Assembly: GCF_030272615.1 (NCBI RefSeq)
Contig: NC_081409.1
Coordinates: 207,993,190 to 208,057,189 of the forward strand
Origin: Cryptomeria japonica
Lineage: Eukaryota; Streptophyta; Pinopsida; Cupressales; Cupressaceae
Length of the DNA stretch: 64,000 nucleotides
Direction of reading: 5' to 3'
The position numbers and the translations under genes were made by a program. Below, in pieces: positions 12,769-24,577 of this stretch; the stretch's first letter is position 1; the number at the start of each line of letters is the position of its first letter. The notes under the pieces are model-generated. The model saw nothing but the letters and a program-made list of their open reading frames with translations, made no database searches and was not told the origin of the DNA.

Positions 12769-12995
12769 GTTAAAAGGTTGTAGTTTAACTAGTTGAGTAC
12801 AATTTGTTGGGATGATGTTATGGTGCTTGATTATCCTATCCACCATAGTTCAACCTCTTCGAGGTGTAATGGGTCAAGCTCAACCTTGGTGACTTTGATG
12901 GATGAGATCCCCTTGCTCATGGTCACTTAGCTAAAGAGCTTGTATTTTTATTTTGATGTATACTTACATATCATTTTGTACTCTACTCGTTCAAA
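12769..12995 (+). mobile_element. tRNA-derived SINE, copy 3, first unit of the tandem array
   Basis: Same order as the other copies, from AAAGGTTGTAGTTTAACTAG through GATGGATGAGATCCCC to TTGTACTCTACTCG, followed by an A-rich tail. The B-box region is altered (AGTTCAACCTC). It is followed by the AT-rich segment that accompanies SINE copies 4 to 6. Confidence 0.65.
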
Positions 12996-13710
12996 AAAAG
13001 AGAGAGATGTGATTTAGATGTATGCTAACTTATCATGTGTGTAGTTGGCTTGGTAAAAAAAATAAAGGTGTTGATATCTTTGTAATTTGATTCTTTCCAT
13101 TAAAAATGTATATATTAATTTTTTTGCTTTCTAATTAGAAAGATTTTGTATAAGATTAAAGAAAATAAGATATATAAATATACTTACAATTTAGAACAAG
13201 TTTAGATTTATATCCAAATATTAAAGATTAAATTGAAATATTATTTAATTTTTAAGATTTGTATAGTAACTATGAATTTAAGTCTACATTTAAGAATTAT
13301 ATTGAAATCTTTTTTACTTAAAAAAATTTGTAAGTAATAAGAAGAATAAGACGTACAAAGTATATATAAATAATTGACACTAAGATTGCAACTCTTAGCA
13401 CAATGAAAGTGTATATATAGATAGATAGATATCTTATAATAAGATTGCAACTCTTAATAGAAATAAGGCATCTAATATTTCCATAGAAAAAACCTAGACA
13501 ATAAGAATACAACATGCGATAAAATACTTGGAACTTGCATCCAAACCCAAAGACAAAACTAGAGCTTTTGATAGAACTTTGAATAAGATACATCATATCA
13601 ACAAAAATGAGACATGTGAACTATATATATTACCAAATAATTTGAGTTTCTATTAAAATATTATATTTGTTAAAAGATTGTAAACTCATCAAATTTTCAC
13701 AGTTCATGAA

Positions 13711-13873
13711 GTTTATTGTAAGTGATTTTGAATTCTATATGGATTTTTTTCGATCACACTCCATGTTTCCTATAGATGCTCTTTTTCGCTCTGATGATAG
13801 ATCATGGAGTGTGATTTAAAATGTTGATGAAAAAAGATTTACACAGTTGAATCCAAAAATTACTTACAATAAA
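13711..13873. mobile_element. MITE-like inverted-repeat element
   Basis: The ends TTTATTGTAAGTGATTTTG and its diverged complement (AAAATTACTTACAATAAA) are about 160 bp apart. A second inverted pair, ATCACACTCCATG and CATGGAGTGTGAT, lies inside. One-sided relatives occur near 25220-25310 and 29480-29560. There is no coding capacity. A small non-autonomous DNA element or foldback is the best reading. No target duplication was resolved. Confidence 0.45.
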
Positions 13874-14100
13874 ATGTTGTAGTTTAATTGGTTGAGTATA
13901 ATTTGTGGGGATAATGTTATGTTCCTCGATTACCCTATCCACCAAGGTTCAAGCTCTTGGATCTGCAATGGTCAAGATCAATCTTTGGATGACACTGATG
14001 GATATGATCCCCCTTCTCATGTGGATGCTTATTTTAAGAACAATTTCTCATATGGATGTATATAATACATATCATGTTGTACTCTACTTTTCCAAAAAGT
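13874..14100 (+). mobile_element. tRNA-derived SINE, copy 4
   Basis: A box TAGTTTAATTGG at 13880-13891 and B box GGTTCAAGCTC at 13946-13956, the best B box in the family. The 3' end TTGTACTCTACTTTTCCAAAAAG matches copies 3 and 6. Confidence 0.7.
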
Positions 14101-14904
14101 TAGTGATGTGATTTAGATGTATGCTTACTTATCATGTTGTAGTTGGCTTATTCAAAAAAATAAAGATGTCAATATCTTTGTAATTTAATTGTTTCCATAA
14201 AAAAATATTTATTTAATTAAAAATAATTTGTACAAGATTAAAGAAAATAAGATACATATAAGTACAATTACAAATTAGAACAAGTTTAGATTTATATCTA
14301 AAGATTAAAGATTAAACTAGAATATTATTTAATTTTAAATATTTGTATAGTATTAATAATTAAATATATATGAATTTGAGTCTACATTTAAAAATTAAAT
14401 TGAAATATTTTTACTTAAAAAGTTTGTACAATACTAAGAAGAATAAGACATATAAAGTACATCTTTTCACTAGTCACTAAGGTTAAAACTCATAGGACAA
14501 GTAAGGTATATATAGTATAGATATAAGGTGATAAGATTGTTACTCTTAATGAATACATGAGGCATCTAAATGTACATAGACAAAAACAAACATCAAGATT
14601 ACAACTTGGAACAAATATTTTGATTTTTTTGATAGAATTCATCAAACAAAATATCATATCAATAAGACTAAGGCATATGAACTATAGATACACTCAATTA
14701 TAGCTTAGAAAAAATAAATTATTTATCTAGATTTGAATCTATATCTAAATTTTGTACAGTACCAACAACAAAATATCTATGAATTTTGACTTGAACATAA
14801 AAATTAAATTGGATTCTAGTATTATATATATACACACACACAATACAATCACATGACTCTAGCACAATTTGTATATATAGTACAATAATTAAAACAGTAA
14901 ATTA

Positions 14905-15045
14905 GGTAAAAGAATGTGGTTTAATTAGTTGAGTAGAATTTGTGAGAGATGTTATGTTTCTTGATTACCCCATTAACTAAGGTTCAAGCTCTTCGAGTTG
15001 TGATGGATTGGACTCAATCCTTGAACAACTTTGATGGATTTATAT
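14905..15045 (+). mobile_element. tRNA-derived SINE, copy 5, 3'-truncated
   Basis: Starts TAAAAGAATGTGGTTTAATTAG, retains the box GGTTCAAGCTCTTCG and ends within GACTcAATCCTTGAACAACTTTGATGG. The rest of the body is missing and the AT-rich array block follows directly. Confidence 0.6.
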
Positions 15046-15854
15046 AAAATATATATACTAATTTATTTGTTTATCTAATTAGAAAACTTTTATGCAAGAT
15101 TAAAGAGAATAAGATACATATAAATAAAATTATAATTTAGAACAAATTTAGATTTATATCTAAAGATTAAAGCTTAAACATAACTATTATTTAATTTGAA
15201 GGATTTTTGTAGTAACAATAATAAAATATCTATGAATTTGAGTCTAGTTTTAAAATTTAAAATGAGATATTTTTTGCTTTAAAAAGTTTGTATAGTACAA
15301 AGAAGAATAAAACATATAAAGTATATATAGGCACTAGACAATAATGTTACAACTCTTAGTACAAGGAAGATATAAATATTATATAGATATAAGATGATAT
15401 GATTGCTACACTTAGTGACAAAAAAAGAGACAACAAGATTACAACTTGAAACAAATACTTTGAACTTGAGTCCATACCAAAAATAAAACTAGAACTTTTG
15501 ATAAAATTTTTTTTAAACAATGTATTATATTGACAAGAATAAGACATGTATATGAACTATAAATACACTTAATTATAACTCAGAACAAAAATATTTATCT
15601 ATTTTAGTCTACATCTAAATTTTGTAGAGTACTAACAAATAAAATTTATTAATTTTAACTTGCACGTAAAAATTAAATTGGATTCTAGTATAAGATAGAA
15701 TGCACATAAAATGTTTATAGTACCAATCAACACGACTACAAACTCTTAAGAAGAATGAGACATATTCAATGTAAATATATACATACTACAACAATATGAC
15801 TCTTGTCTAGAATTTTGTATATATACACAATACATTAATTGAAATAGTAAATTA

Positions 15855-16085
15855 GATAAAAGGTTGTAGTTCAATTGGTTGAGTATAATTTGTGGGAATG
15901 ATATTATGTTCCTTGATTACCCCATCCACCGAGACTCAAGGTCTTGGAGGTGTGATGGGTCATGCTCAATCCTTGTATGATTTTGATGGATGGAATCCCT
16001 TTGCTCATGGTTGCTTAGCTAAAGAACAATTTCCAATTTGGATGTATACATACATATCATGTTGTACTCTACTTGTTAAAAAAAA
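15855..16085 (+). mobile_element. tRNA-derived SINE, copy 6
   Basis: The A box TAGTTCAATTGG at 15867-15878 fits TRGYNNARNNGG exactly. The B-box region is GACTCAAGGTC. The body and the 3' TTGTACTCTACTTGTTAAAAAA end match the other copies, so this is a full-length copy of about 230 bp. Confidence 0.7.
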
Positions 16086-16110
16086 GATAGAGATATGATT
16101 TAGATATATG

Positions 16111-16623
16111 TGTTAGGGTTTTAATGCAGAGCAAAGCAATAAACAATATTAAACATAATGAAAAAAGAGGCAAAAACAATAAATCACAATAACACAGATA
16201 TTTAATGTGGTTCACCCAATGTGGGCTATATCCACCAAAGAAACAGTCATCCACCTCTTTTCTATTATCCAACGAAGAGAAAATTACAATATGATGATCC
16301 AGCCATAATACAATGCCCTCATAAAATAGGGTTGCCTGAACTAGTGAAAACAAAAGTGCACAAAATATACACCATTAGATCTATGACCTAATGATAAATG
16401 GTCAGGATTCACAATGGTAAGTTATAAATGAAATTTTGTTTAGGGGGCACTACCCTCGAAATCCCTTGTTGAAGCGCACTGCCCCCTGGACCCCCAGTTG
16501 GTCAATGGATCAGAGCCCACAAGGGAGGTACCCCCCTTACAACCCTCTACACTCACGTATCAACACTAACTGATATAGGGGGGAAACACGGTTGAAAAAG
16601 GTCACCAAAATTTAAGCCTAACA
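16111..16623. mobile_element. Solo LTR, 513 bp, TGTTAG...CTAACA termini
   Basis: Starts TGTTAGGG and ends GCCTAACA, giving matched inverted LTR termini. It interrupts the last unit of the repeat array. Internal words such as GGTTCACCCAATGTGGGC and the G/C-run region near 16440-16540 recur in the related copy near 40130-40690. The flanking 5-mers ATATG and GCATG match only partly, so the target duplication is imperfect or mutated. Confidence 0.65.
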
Positions 16624-17044
16624 GCATGATCAGTTGCCACATAACAACAATATATTTACTTGTCATGTTGTAGTTGAACTGTTTAAAAGATAAAGATGTC
16701 AATATATTTGTAATTTAATTGTTTCCATAAAAAACTATTTTAATTAATTAATTTTTTTCTTTTAATCAGAAACATTTTGTACAATATTAAAGAAAATAAG
16801 ATACATATAAATACAATTTCAACTTAAAACGAGTTTACATTTATATCTAAAGATTAAATATTAAACTAGAATATTATTTAATTTTAAAGACTTTTATAAT
16901 ATTAGTAATAAAATATCTATGAATTTGAATTCACATTTAAAAATTAAATTGAAATCTTTTTACTTCAAAACATTTTTTTATTGAGAAGCATAAGACATAT
17001 AAAGTATATATAAGAACTAGACAATAAGGTTACAACTCTCACTA

Positions 17045-17134
<90 letters not shown>

Positions 17135-17898
17135 CGTGCATACATACATACATACATATATATGTATACATATAAACATGTACATATATACATACATATA
17201 CATATTCATATGTATACATATACATATACATACATATACATATACATACATATGTGTGTGTGTGTGTATGTATAAGTGTATATATATGTTTGTGCATATA
17301 TATGTATGTGTGTGTGTGTATTGCTCTCTATATCACTTACTATATCTTTGTCTTACTATATCTCCATTTCTACCTCTCTCATTGTCTCCCTCTTTCTATA
17401 TCTATTTCTCTCTCTCTCTCCCGCTTCCTCCCTCCTTCCATCTCTAGATCTCTTTATGTTTTTATCTCTCTCATGCTCTTAGCCCCTCTATCTTTCCCAT
17501 GTTATATCTTTCTCTCCCTCTCTCCCTATCACTCCCTCTTTTAATATCTCACTATAATTCACCTTCTCTCTATATCCACATCTCTCTCACTCATGCACAC
17601 ACACACACAATACTCGTTTCTCCCTCCTCACCATCGCTCTCCCTCTCTCTCTACTACTTGTCTTTGTCACCTATCTCTCTCACTCTTGCCTCCTATATCT
17701 CTATCTTCCTATCTCTCCCCCCCCCCCCCTCTCTCTCTCTCATGTACACACACACACATTCACTCTATCTCTCCATCCATCTCTCTACTCTATACCTTTA
17801 TATCTCTCTATTTCTCTTTATCTATCTCTTTCTATCCATATCTTTATCTATGTACACCTTCCCCTGTCTCTTTTTATCTTTCTCTAGCCCTCTCTCTG

Positions 17899-17929
<31 letters not shown>

Positions 17930-17930
17930 G

Positions 17931-17970
<40 letters not shown>

Positions 17971-18310
17971 TATCCACTCTCTTTCCATCTCTATCTATCC
18001 CTCTACCTCTCTCTATCTCTCCATCTCCCTCTCTCCCTCTATCTTCCTCTCTACCTCTATCACCATCTCTCCTCCTTTCTCTCTAGACATGTCTCCCTCT
18101 ATCCATCTATCTCTCTCCCTATTCCTAGACGTCTCTATCTATATCTCATTTTCTCTCTATCTCTATATCCCCATATTTATTCTTTCATCTCTGCTTCTAT
18201 CTTATTATCTCTCCATTTCTCTCTCTACCCCTTTATCTCTCCTATTAGCCTCTCCATGCCCCCCCTCCCCTCTCTCCCCCCCTCTATCTCCCCCCCTCTC
18301 TCCCTATTGA
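17045..18310. repeat. 1.3-kb compound microsatellite and polypyrimidine tract
   Basis: Consecutive blocks: (CT)n near 17047-17085, (CA)n near 17087-17126, CATA/TACA units to about 17310, then about 1 kb of CT-rich plus-strand sequence with CTCT, CTGTCT and C runs up to 18306. The long Ser/Leu- and Tyr/Cys-rich open frames on both strands are repeat translations and not genes. Confidence 0.95.
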
Positions 18311-18649
18311 TGATGCTTGATTATCTTCCTGATTCCACACCTTTTTTGATGTACAAATTGTACACCAACATGCAATTGCTAGTATTTATATTAAAAATTT
18401 GCACAATATTAATAATAAAATATCTATGAATTTAAGTCTGTAATTAAAAATTAAAATGAAATGCTTTTTACTTCGAAAAGTTTGTATAATACAAAGAAAA
18501 ATTAAACATATAAAGTAAATACACTAGACAATAAGATTCCATCTCTTATTACAAGGAAGCTATATATAGTATATAGATATATGATGATAAGATTGATATT
18601 CTTAAGTAGGAAAAGCTAGACAGCAAGATTACAACTTGAAACAAATACT

Positions 18650-19189
18650 TTTAAGAAAAGGAAAAGAACAACTATACTATAGCTTTTGATTGAAGACATA
18701 TGATCTGTATACGCAATTATAACATTTGAGCCCACATCTAAATTTGGTCTAGCACCAACAACAGAATATTTATGAATGTATCAGGTTAGATTCTAGTGTT
18801 AATTAGAATGCATGTAAAACGTTCATAGTACCACAGAAGAAGACTACAAACTCGTAAAAAGAATGGGATATATTCAGTCCAGGAATATGACTCTAGCATA
18901 AATAAAATATATAAAAAACTCAGTAGCGTACAAGCAAGAATAAGACGTATAGAGACACCAGAGGCCCAGAGATTACGACAAGGAATCAAATTGCTCGTGT
19001 TTGAATGAGCTTAAACAGCAAACCGCCATTATATTCGATTCTTGCAAATAATACAACATTAAAATACAGTAGAGCAATTGTAATCATGTGCTCCTGGAGT
19101 CTCAGTGGGGAGAAATTAAATTTCAAGAGGAGGTTCTCTGAGATACATATTGAATGCGTATCTATGTATACGTGAGGAAGAAAACAAGT
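18650..19189 (-). other. 3' flank and probable 3' UTR of the receptor kinase
   Basis: Lies directly downstream of the stop codon of the receptor kinase on the minus strand. No clear AATAAA signal was identified, so the transcript end is not placed. The leftmost part still belongs to the AT-rich array. Confidence 0.4.
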
Positions 19190-22100
19190 TCATGATTGAG
19201 AATGTTGGTGGGTTGTTGAGGTTGGCGAGTAGATGTGAAACGATGAGGAAGTGGAAGACGATGAGTTCAATGCAGGATGGCGGTCGGCGTCAGGTGATTG
19301 TTTGATGAGATGACTGGTCGAGGAGATTTTACAGTCTTCGTAAGGCTCTTGTTTGATTTCCTTCAGCATTGCGGCCACATCTTTCATGGTGGGTCGCTCT
19401 TCTGGATTGGAATTCACGCAGAGAAATGCCACGCCCAGAGCCTGTAACATTTCTTGAATCTGTGTGTTTGGTCGGCCTTGGAGTCGTGGATCAACCACTT
19501 CGACTGGTTCTCTGTCTTTGTTTTGTAGGGCTTGTCGAACCCAGTCGACCAGATGGACTCCTTCTGGGATCGTTGGGTCGATGGGCTGTTTGCCTGTCAC
19601 CACCTCTAGGAGCACCACTCCATAGCTGTACACGTCGCTCTTCTCCGATATCTTCATGGTGTAGCCATATTCTGTGAGGAGACAGGATAAAGAAAATGTT
19701 AGTTTTTAGGCGTGAGTAGTTTTTGGATTCGATTGTGTAAGATTTGTTTGGTGTCAATGTTTCAGATCATTTTATAATCTAATGATAAGTAAACATTGCT
19801 TTTCAAATAATATAAGAAAAACGATAACTGTAGTATCAATGTTTCTCAACGATTGAAATAGAATAATATATCAAGCAATTTCGGATCATTTTATAATCTA
19901 ATGATAAGTAAACGTTGCTTTTCAAATAATATAAGAAAAACGATAACTGTAGTATCAATGTTTCTCAACGATTGAAATAGAATAATATATCAAGCAATAA
20001 GTAAGCGTTGCTTTGCAAACATGGATTATAAAGTTCAAGCAGATGAGTTAAGTTAGTTAAAACATTGAGTTAGAGATCCACGGCCAGATTTTAAAGGTGT
20101 AATTAATGTGGGATTTTAAGTTGTGATTCTTGGTCTTTCATAGTTGGTTTCTAAAGTGGAGGTGGCTTCTAATGTATTTGTTGGAAAGGAGCTAAGATTA
20201 GTTTCATGATTGTGTTTGCAAGAACTTGTATTGGTCTCATGTTGATGTCTGTATGAACAAAATATTTGTAAACAATTAACAATATAAGAAAAGCATGAAT
20301 TCCAAAAAAAAAGATAAATTCTCTATTATGAAGATTTAAAGCTTATTGACTGGTTTAACTACCTGAAAAAATAAAAAGAAGGATAGATAACCCTAGTGTG
20401 GTTTCCAGTGTGATTATTTGATAAAAAGTTAAAATTAATCTTATAATTATATTCGCAAGAATTTATATCGATCTCAAATTGATATTTGTAAATAAAATAT
20501 ATATAAGAAAAAACATAAATTAAAAATAAATAACTCAACTAGCAAGATTCGAAGCTTATTGACTGTTGTATCCACTTCAGAGTTAAAAATAAATAAGGAA
20601 GAGGGGGCATATAATCTATAGGATTACAGCTAAGCTACAATTTCATTGGCTAAGCTGAAATTTCATGGTTGAAGGTTTTCGATGCGTGATCTCTTTGGAG
20701 AAGTACAAATGCTTTATCCTTACCGAATCATTTAAATATATGACATTAATAAATCATTTATAACCATGAACAGTAGATTCTTGAAAATCATTTAAATGGT
20801 ATTTATCCTTACCGAATCATTTAAATAATATTTATCCTTACCGAATCATTTAAATAAATGACATTAATAAATCATTTATAACCATGAACAGCAGATTCTT
20901 GAAAATCATTTAAATGGTATTAATAAATCATTCGTAACCATGAACAGTAGGTTCTTGAAAATTACTATTCATTTATTGATCGATCTAGGTAATGATTTTT
21001 CTTTTTTGATAACAAATTGGTGAGTGTGATTGGAAACGTCATCTACAAACATCTAGAGTTTAAATCAGAAGTTTGCATCACGACTCCATGGACGGCAGAA
21101 CTTCATATACTATGATAACATCATCGAAAAAACATACACAATTTATACTAAAACTTGCATCACTACTTCATGTACAGTGAAAAACTCATACCAGCTAAAA
21201 TTAATTTAAACAACAGAAACAGATAACTTGCTATACTGTAAAAAACACCATTTTGCATGAAAAAAGCTTCACTTCTGTAAAGTCTGTGACAATTACCTGG
21301 AGCAATATAGCCATATGACCCAGCAACGGTAGTGGAAGAGCGGGTGAAATCAGAAGAGTCGACAAGCTTGGCAAGGCCAAAATCTGCAAGATAAGGCTCG
21401 AATTGGGTGCCCAGCAATATGTTGTTGGCCTTAACGTCGCGATGAAGGATGGGCGGGCGACAGTCATGATGCAGATAGGCCAGCCCCTCAGCAGCCCCAA
21501 GAACTATTTTGTATCTAATCTCCCAATCCAGCATACTTCTCTTCTCATGGAGGAGGCCACCCAGGCTACCATTGGGCATATAGTCGTATATGAGAAGCTT
21601 CGACCTCCTGCTTGTGCAGCACCCGAGGAGCCGTACAATGTTTCTATGGCGGATTGAACTCAGTGTCCTCACTTCTGCGGAGAAAGAATCTCGTTTTTCG
21701 GCTTGGTCGGCCTGTTTGCAGGTCCACAATTTTTTCACTGCGACAACTTCTCCATTCGTCATTTGGGCCTTGTAAACCACACCGGAACACCCTTTTCCAA
21801 TGACGTTCGTATCGACCAGAGCATTAATGACTTCTGCCACGGAGAAACTGAGCTTCTGGAATGGCGTCATATGCCATGCCCATACGGACTCTGCCTCCTC
21901 TGCGTCTTCCAGACCGGCCCTCCTACGGCCTTTTAATACCACGAACAGCCCCAAAACCAGCATTAATGCTGTGATGCTGAAAAGAATGCTTATTACCAGC
22001 CTCACATTCTGTCCGACAGGAGTCTCTGGCACGGAGTCAGTGGCAAAACAAGAGCTCGCAGACATGCACAGACCCGTATTGCCAGCCAGGGCACTTGCAG

Positions 22101-24138
22101 GCAGACTTCTGAAGAAATTCGTACCCGGAAGTGGCCCAGATAAGTTATTGAATGAGACATTCAGAGATGCCAGATTTTCGAGCTGGGCTAATCCAGACAA
22201 GTTCCCAGAGAGCATGTTATGTGACAGATCTAAATATGCCAGTTTGGTGAGCCCCGAGAACTGGAATGGAATAGGACCAGACAAGTAATTCCAGCTCAGA
22301 TTCAATGCTATGTCTAGCTCTTGCAGATTCCCAATCTCTACAGGAATGTGACCTGTGAAGCGATTGTTGCTCAAATCCAGGAGCTGTAAACTGCTGCACT
22401 GACTTATCTCAGAGGGTACAATGCCATTTAAGTCGTTTGAATTAAGCATGAGCTTGTTAAGCCGACTGAGATTCCCAAATGACAGAGGAATCGTCCCTGT
22501 GAGCTTGTTGCCCGACACGTCGACGACCTGAAGACTGGTTAATAAGCCTAGTGTGAAAGGCAGGACGCCTGACAGCCTATTGTTGTGGAGATCCAGCATC
22601 TGAAGCTGAGAACAATCTGAAATCTGCGAGGGAATGGGCCCTGAGAAATGATTGCTTCCCAGCTCAAGAAAGACCAAATTTTCCAGCCTGCCGATCTCGG
22701 GAGGAATTGGGTCCATCAGATTGTTGTGACCGAGACGAAGCCGGACCAGGGCGGTGCAGTTTCCGATCTCTGGAGGCAACATTCCGGTCAGATCATTGTT
22801 CAAAAGCATCAACTTGGTCAGATTTTTTAACTGAAATATGGTCTCAGGAATGGCTCCGGTGAGCTGATTGTGCGACAGGTCGACCGCCTGAAGCTTTTCA
22901 CAGCCGCCCAGAGTCAACGGAATTCTCCCTTGAAGCCGGTTTTGCCACAGAAACAACAGGGTCAAGTTCTTCAATTCTCCAAGCTCTTCAGGAATGGGAC
23001 CTGTCAGCTGGTTATTGTCGAACTGAATCTGAGTTAAACTGCTGCAATTCGCAAGAGCCGAGGGAATCCAACCAGTGATATTGTTATCACTGAGTTGAAT
23101 CTCCAACAGCCCCTGCAAGTTACCGAGAGTACTGGGAATGCTGCCATGCAATGAATTAATGGACAGATCGATCACCTTCAAGGAAGAACAGTTCCCGAGC
23201 TCGGGCGGAATGCTACCCGAGAGATCGTTTTGCCACAGAAGAATCCTCTCAAGATTCTGCAGCCGCCCGAGCTCCCCTGGTATGGACCCATACAAGCCAT
23301 TACCATACAAATACAGATTCACAAGCTCTGAGCAATTGCCCAGTTCCGGCGGGATTGGACCCGTCAAACGGGCATCATAAACAGCCAAAGTTTGGAGGTT
23401 CTGCATCAAGCCAAACCATGGAGGAATTGGGCCTGAAATATTGGTCTCTGCAAGACCCAGAGTGACCAAACCAGTGCAATTACTAAGCTCCTCTGGAAAT
23501 TCTCCTTCAATCCCCGGATTGCCCCCCGCCCTGAAAACTTCCAATCCAGATAACCGACCGAGCTCTCGGGGAATCCCACCGCTCAACAGGTTATCGAAGA
23601 TTACTAAATTCACAAGACTACTGCAATCCCCGAGCTCGGATGGAATGTTCCCCTGAAGCTGATTGGAATTCAAAATCAGGCTTTTCAGAGCCTTCAGCTT
23701 GCCAATCTCGGGCTGAATTGTTCCCCCCAAACTGTTTCCACTTAGATCTAGAAGCTCCAAGCTGCCATAGCTTCCGATCTCTGAAGGAATCGTTCCAGTC
23801 AGATTTGTGGATGAAATCACAAGCGAGCGCAGGGACTTGAGAGCCCCAAATTGGGAAGGCACTTTGCCTGCAATTTGGGTGTTCTGTATATTCACCTCTG
23901 TGATAAAACCATCCCGGGAGCATGTTATCCAGGCCCAAGAACAGGGGTCCGGGGCGCTCTCTTGCCATGAGCTCAATGCTGAAACAGAGCCATTGAGAGT
24001 GTTTTTCCATGACAGGAGCGCCTGAGCTTCCTCATTTAGAGAAGCAGAAAAACCTCTTGCAGACATCAACAAGACCAAGAGGAACCCGATTATAATCATC
24101 CTCAACGGGATTTGGAGCTGCGCTCTCCGACAGTCCAT
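19190..24138 (-). CDS. LRR receptor-like kinase, subfamily XI, RGI/RGFR-like (two exons)
   Basis: Exon 1 is 24138-21297 and exon 2 is 19671-19190, with stop at 19192-19190. The intron 21296-19672 has GT (GTAATT) and AG (CTCACAG) ends and splits the Glu codon of the kinase APE motif. The product is 1107 aa. Residues 14-27 are a hydrophobic signal core and residues 66-72 (CSWAWIT) form the N-terminal cap. About 25 LRRs follow to roughly residue 675, then a transmembrane segment at 713-735 and a kinase domain from about 779. Kinase landmarks are GKGCSG 781-786, VAVK with Lys802, Glu822, HRD 899-901, DFG 919-921 and APE 946-948. The C-terminal tail is Ser/Thr-rich. RAGG at 203-206 and RLR at 466-468 match the RxGG and RxR peptide-contact motifs described for RGF receptors. 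With juxtamembrane FQKLSFSV and tail MLKEIKQE this points to the RGI/RCH clade, acting at the plasma membrane as a receptor for sulfated RGF-type peptides (family inference). Met at 24138 is preferred; 24159 or 24099 are possible. No stops or frameshifts are visible, so it is probably functional. Confidence 0.93.
19761..19998. repeat. 119-bp intronic tandem duplication
   Basis: Two head-to-tail copies, 19761-19879 and 19880-19998, differ at only a few positions (for example CAGATC against CGGATC and AAACATTG against AAACGTTG). A third partial copy of the TAAGTAAxCGTTGCTTT words follows near 20000. Confidence 0.95.
20714..20970. repeat. Intronic short tandem repeats (TTATCCTTACCGAATC and ATTAATAAATCATT units)
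   Basis: The words TTTATCCTTACCGAATCATT and ATTAATAAATCATTTATAAC, with AACCATGAACAGxAGxTTC, recur three times each in nearly the same order. This indicates repeated local duplication inside the intron. Confidence 0.85.
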
Positions 24139-24577
24139 CGGGCCGAACGAACAAGGCATTTGGAGCCCCGAAAAAAATGTGGGCGGGCGAGGGCAATGGA
24201 GTTCGAAGACTGTGCAAACAAAAGATTTGTTACCATCGGGCGGGGTGAGCGTGATGAGTAGTAGACTAAGACTCTCTTTTCTCTGTAACCTTTGCTTGTA
24301 TTTAGTAAGGACGACCCACTGACCCGAAATAAAACACCTGGGGTAGAGCACACGTAGGTTGCTATTCACTGTACTCAGCTTTCGACTACACCTACGACCC
24401 GGGTCAGGTCAATTCTATTTCAGTCCTCATGTACGTTGATTTCTTTACATTTTGGACCCATGGAAAGACAAGCCAGCCATCCACGAGTTTTTAGTAATGG
24501 GTATTTTAAAATATTATTTTGAAATATCATCATAGATAAATTTGGGTCAATAAAAACAAAGACAATTATGTACTATT
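24139..24577 (-). promoter_or_regulatory. 5' UTR and proximal promoter region of the receptor kinase (approximate)
   Basis: Upstream of the chosen start, GC-richer than the surrounding DNA up to about 24420. The open frame continues upstream in frame to 24369 but loses LRR-kinase character, so it is treated as leader. No convincing TATA box was found on the minus strand, so the transcription start is not placed. Confidence 0.4.

Larger units (their letters stand above)
12769..18780. repeat. Array of diverged repeats of about 0.8-1 kb
   Basis: The same segment order recurs with unit starts near 12769, 13870, 14905 and 15855. Each unit is a SINE copy followed by an AT-rich block with shared words: AAGAAAATAAGATACATAT, TTTAGATTTATATCTAAAG, ATCTATGAATTTGAGTCTA, AAAAGTTTGTATAGTAC and ACAATAAGATTACAACT. 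The last unit is split by a solo LTR (16111-16623) and by microsatellite expansion (17045-18310). Its AT-rich block reappears at 18380-18650. Copies differ by many substitutions and indels, so the array is old. Confidence 0.7.
19672..21296 (-). other. Single intron of the receptor kinase, 1625 bp
   Basis: GT-AG intron inside the activation-segment region (phase 1 within Glu948), the usual position in subfamily XI LRR kinases. It contains no recognisable transposon but two sets of internal duplications, listed separately. A stretch near 20340-20400 and 20520-20590 shares a diverged GATTTAAAGCTTATTGACTG-like segment. Confidence 0.9.

Noticed and set aside
13880-13956. tRNA gene suggested by A and B boxes
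   Set aside because: No cloverleaf with paired acceptor stem. The boxes are part of a repeated SINE head.
16965-18429. Several open frames of 70-278 codons on both strands
   Set aside because: They are translations of CT, CA and TACA microsatellites (Ser/Leu- or Tyr/Cys/Val-rich) with no domain.
21403-24025. Plus-strand open frames opposite the receptor kinase
   Set aside because: Antisense shadows of the GC-richer LRR-kinase exon with no independent motif.
24139-24369. In-frame upstream extension of the receptor kinase to a Met at 24369
   Set aside because: It would bury the signal sequence 90 residues inside the protein. The Met at 24138 gives a normal signal peptide and family-like length.
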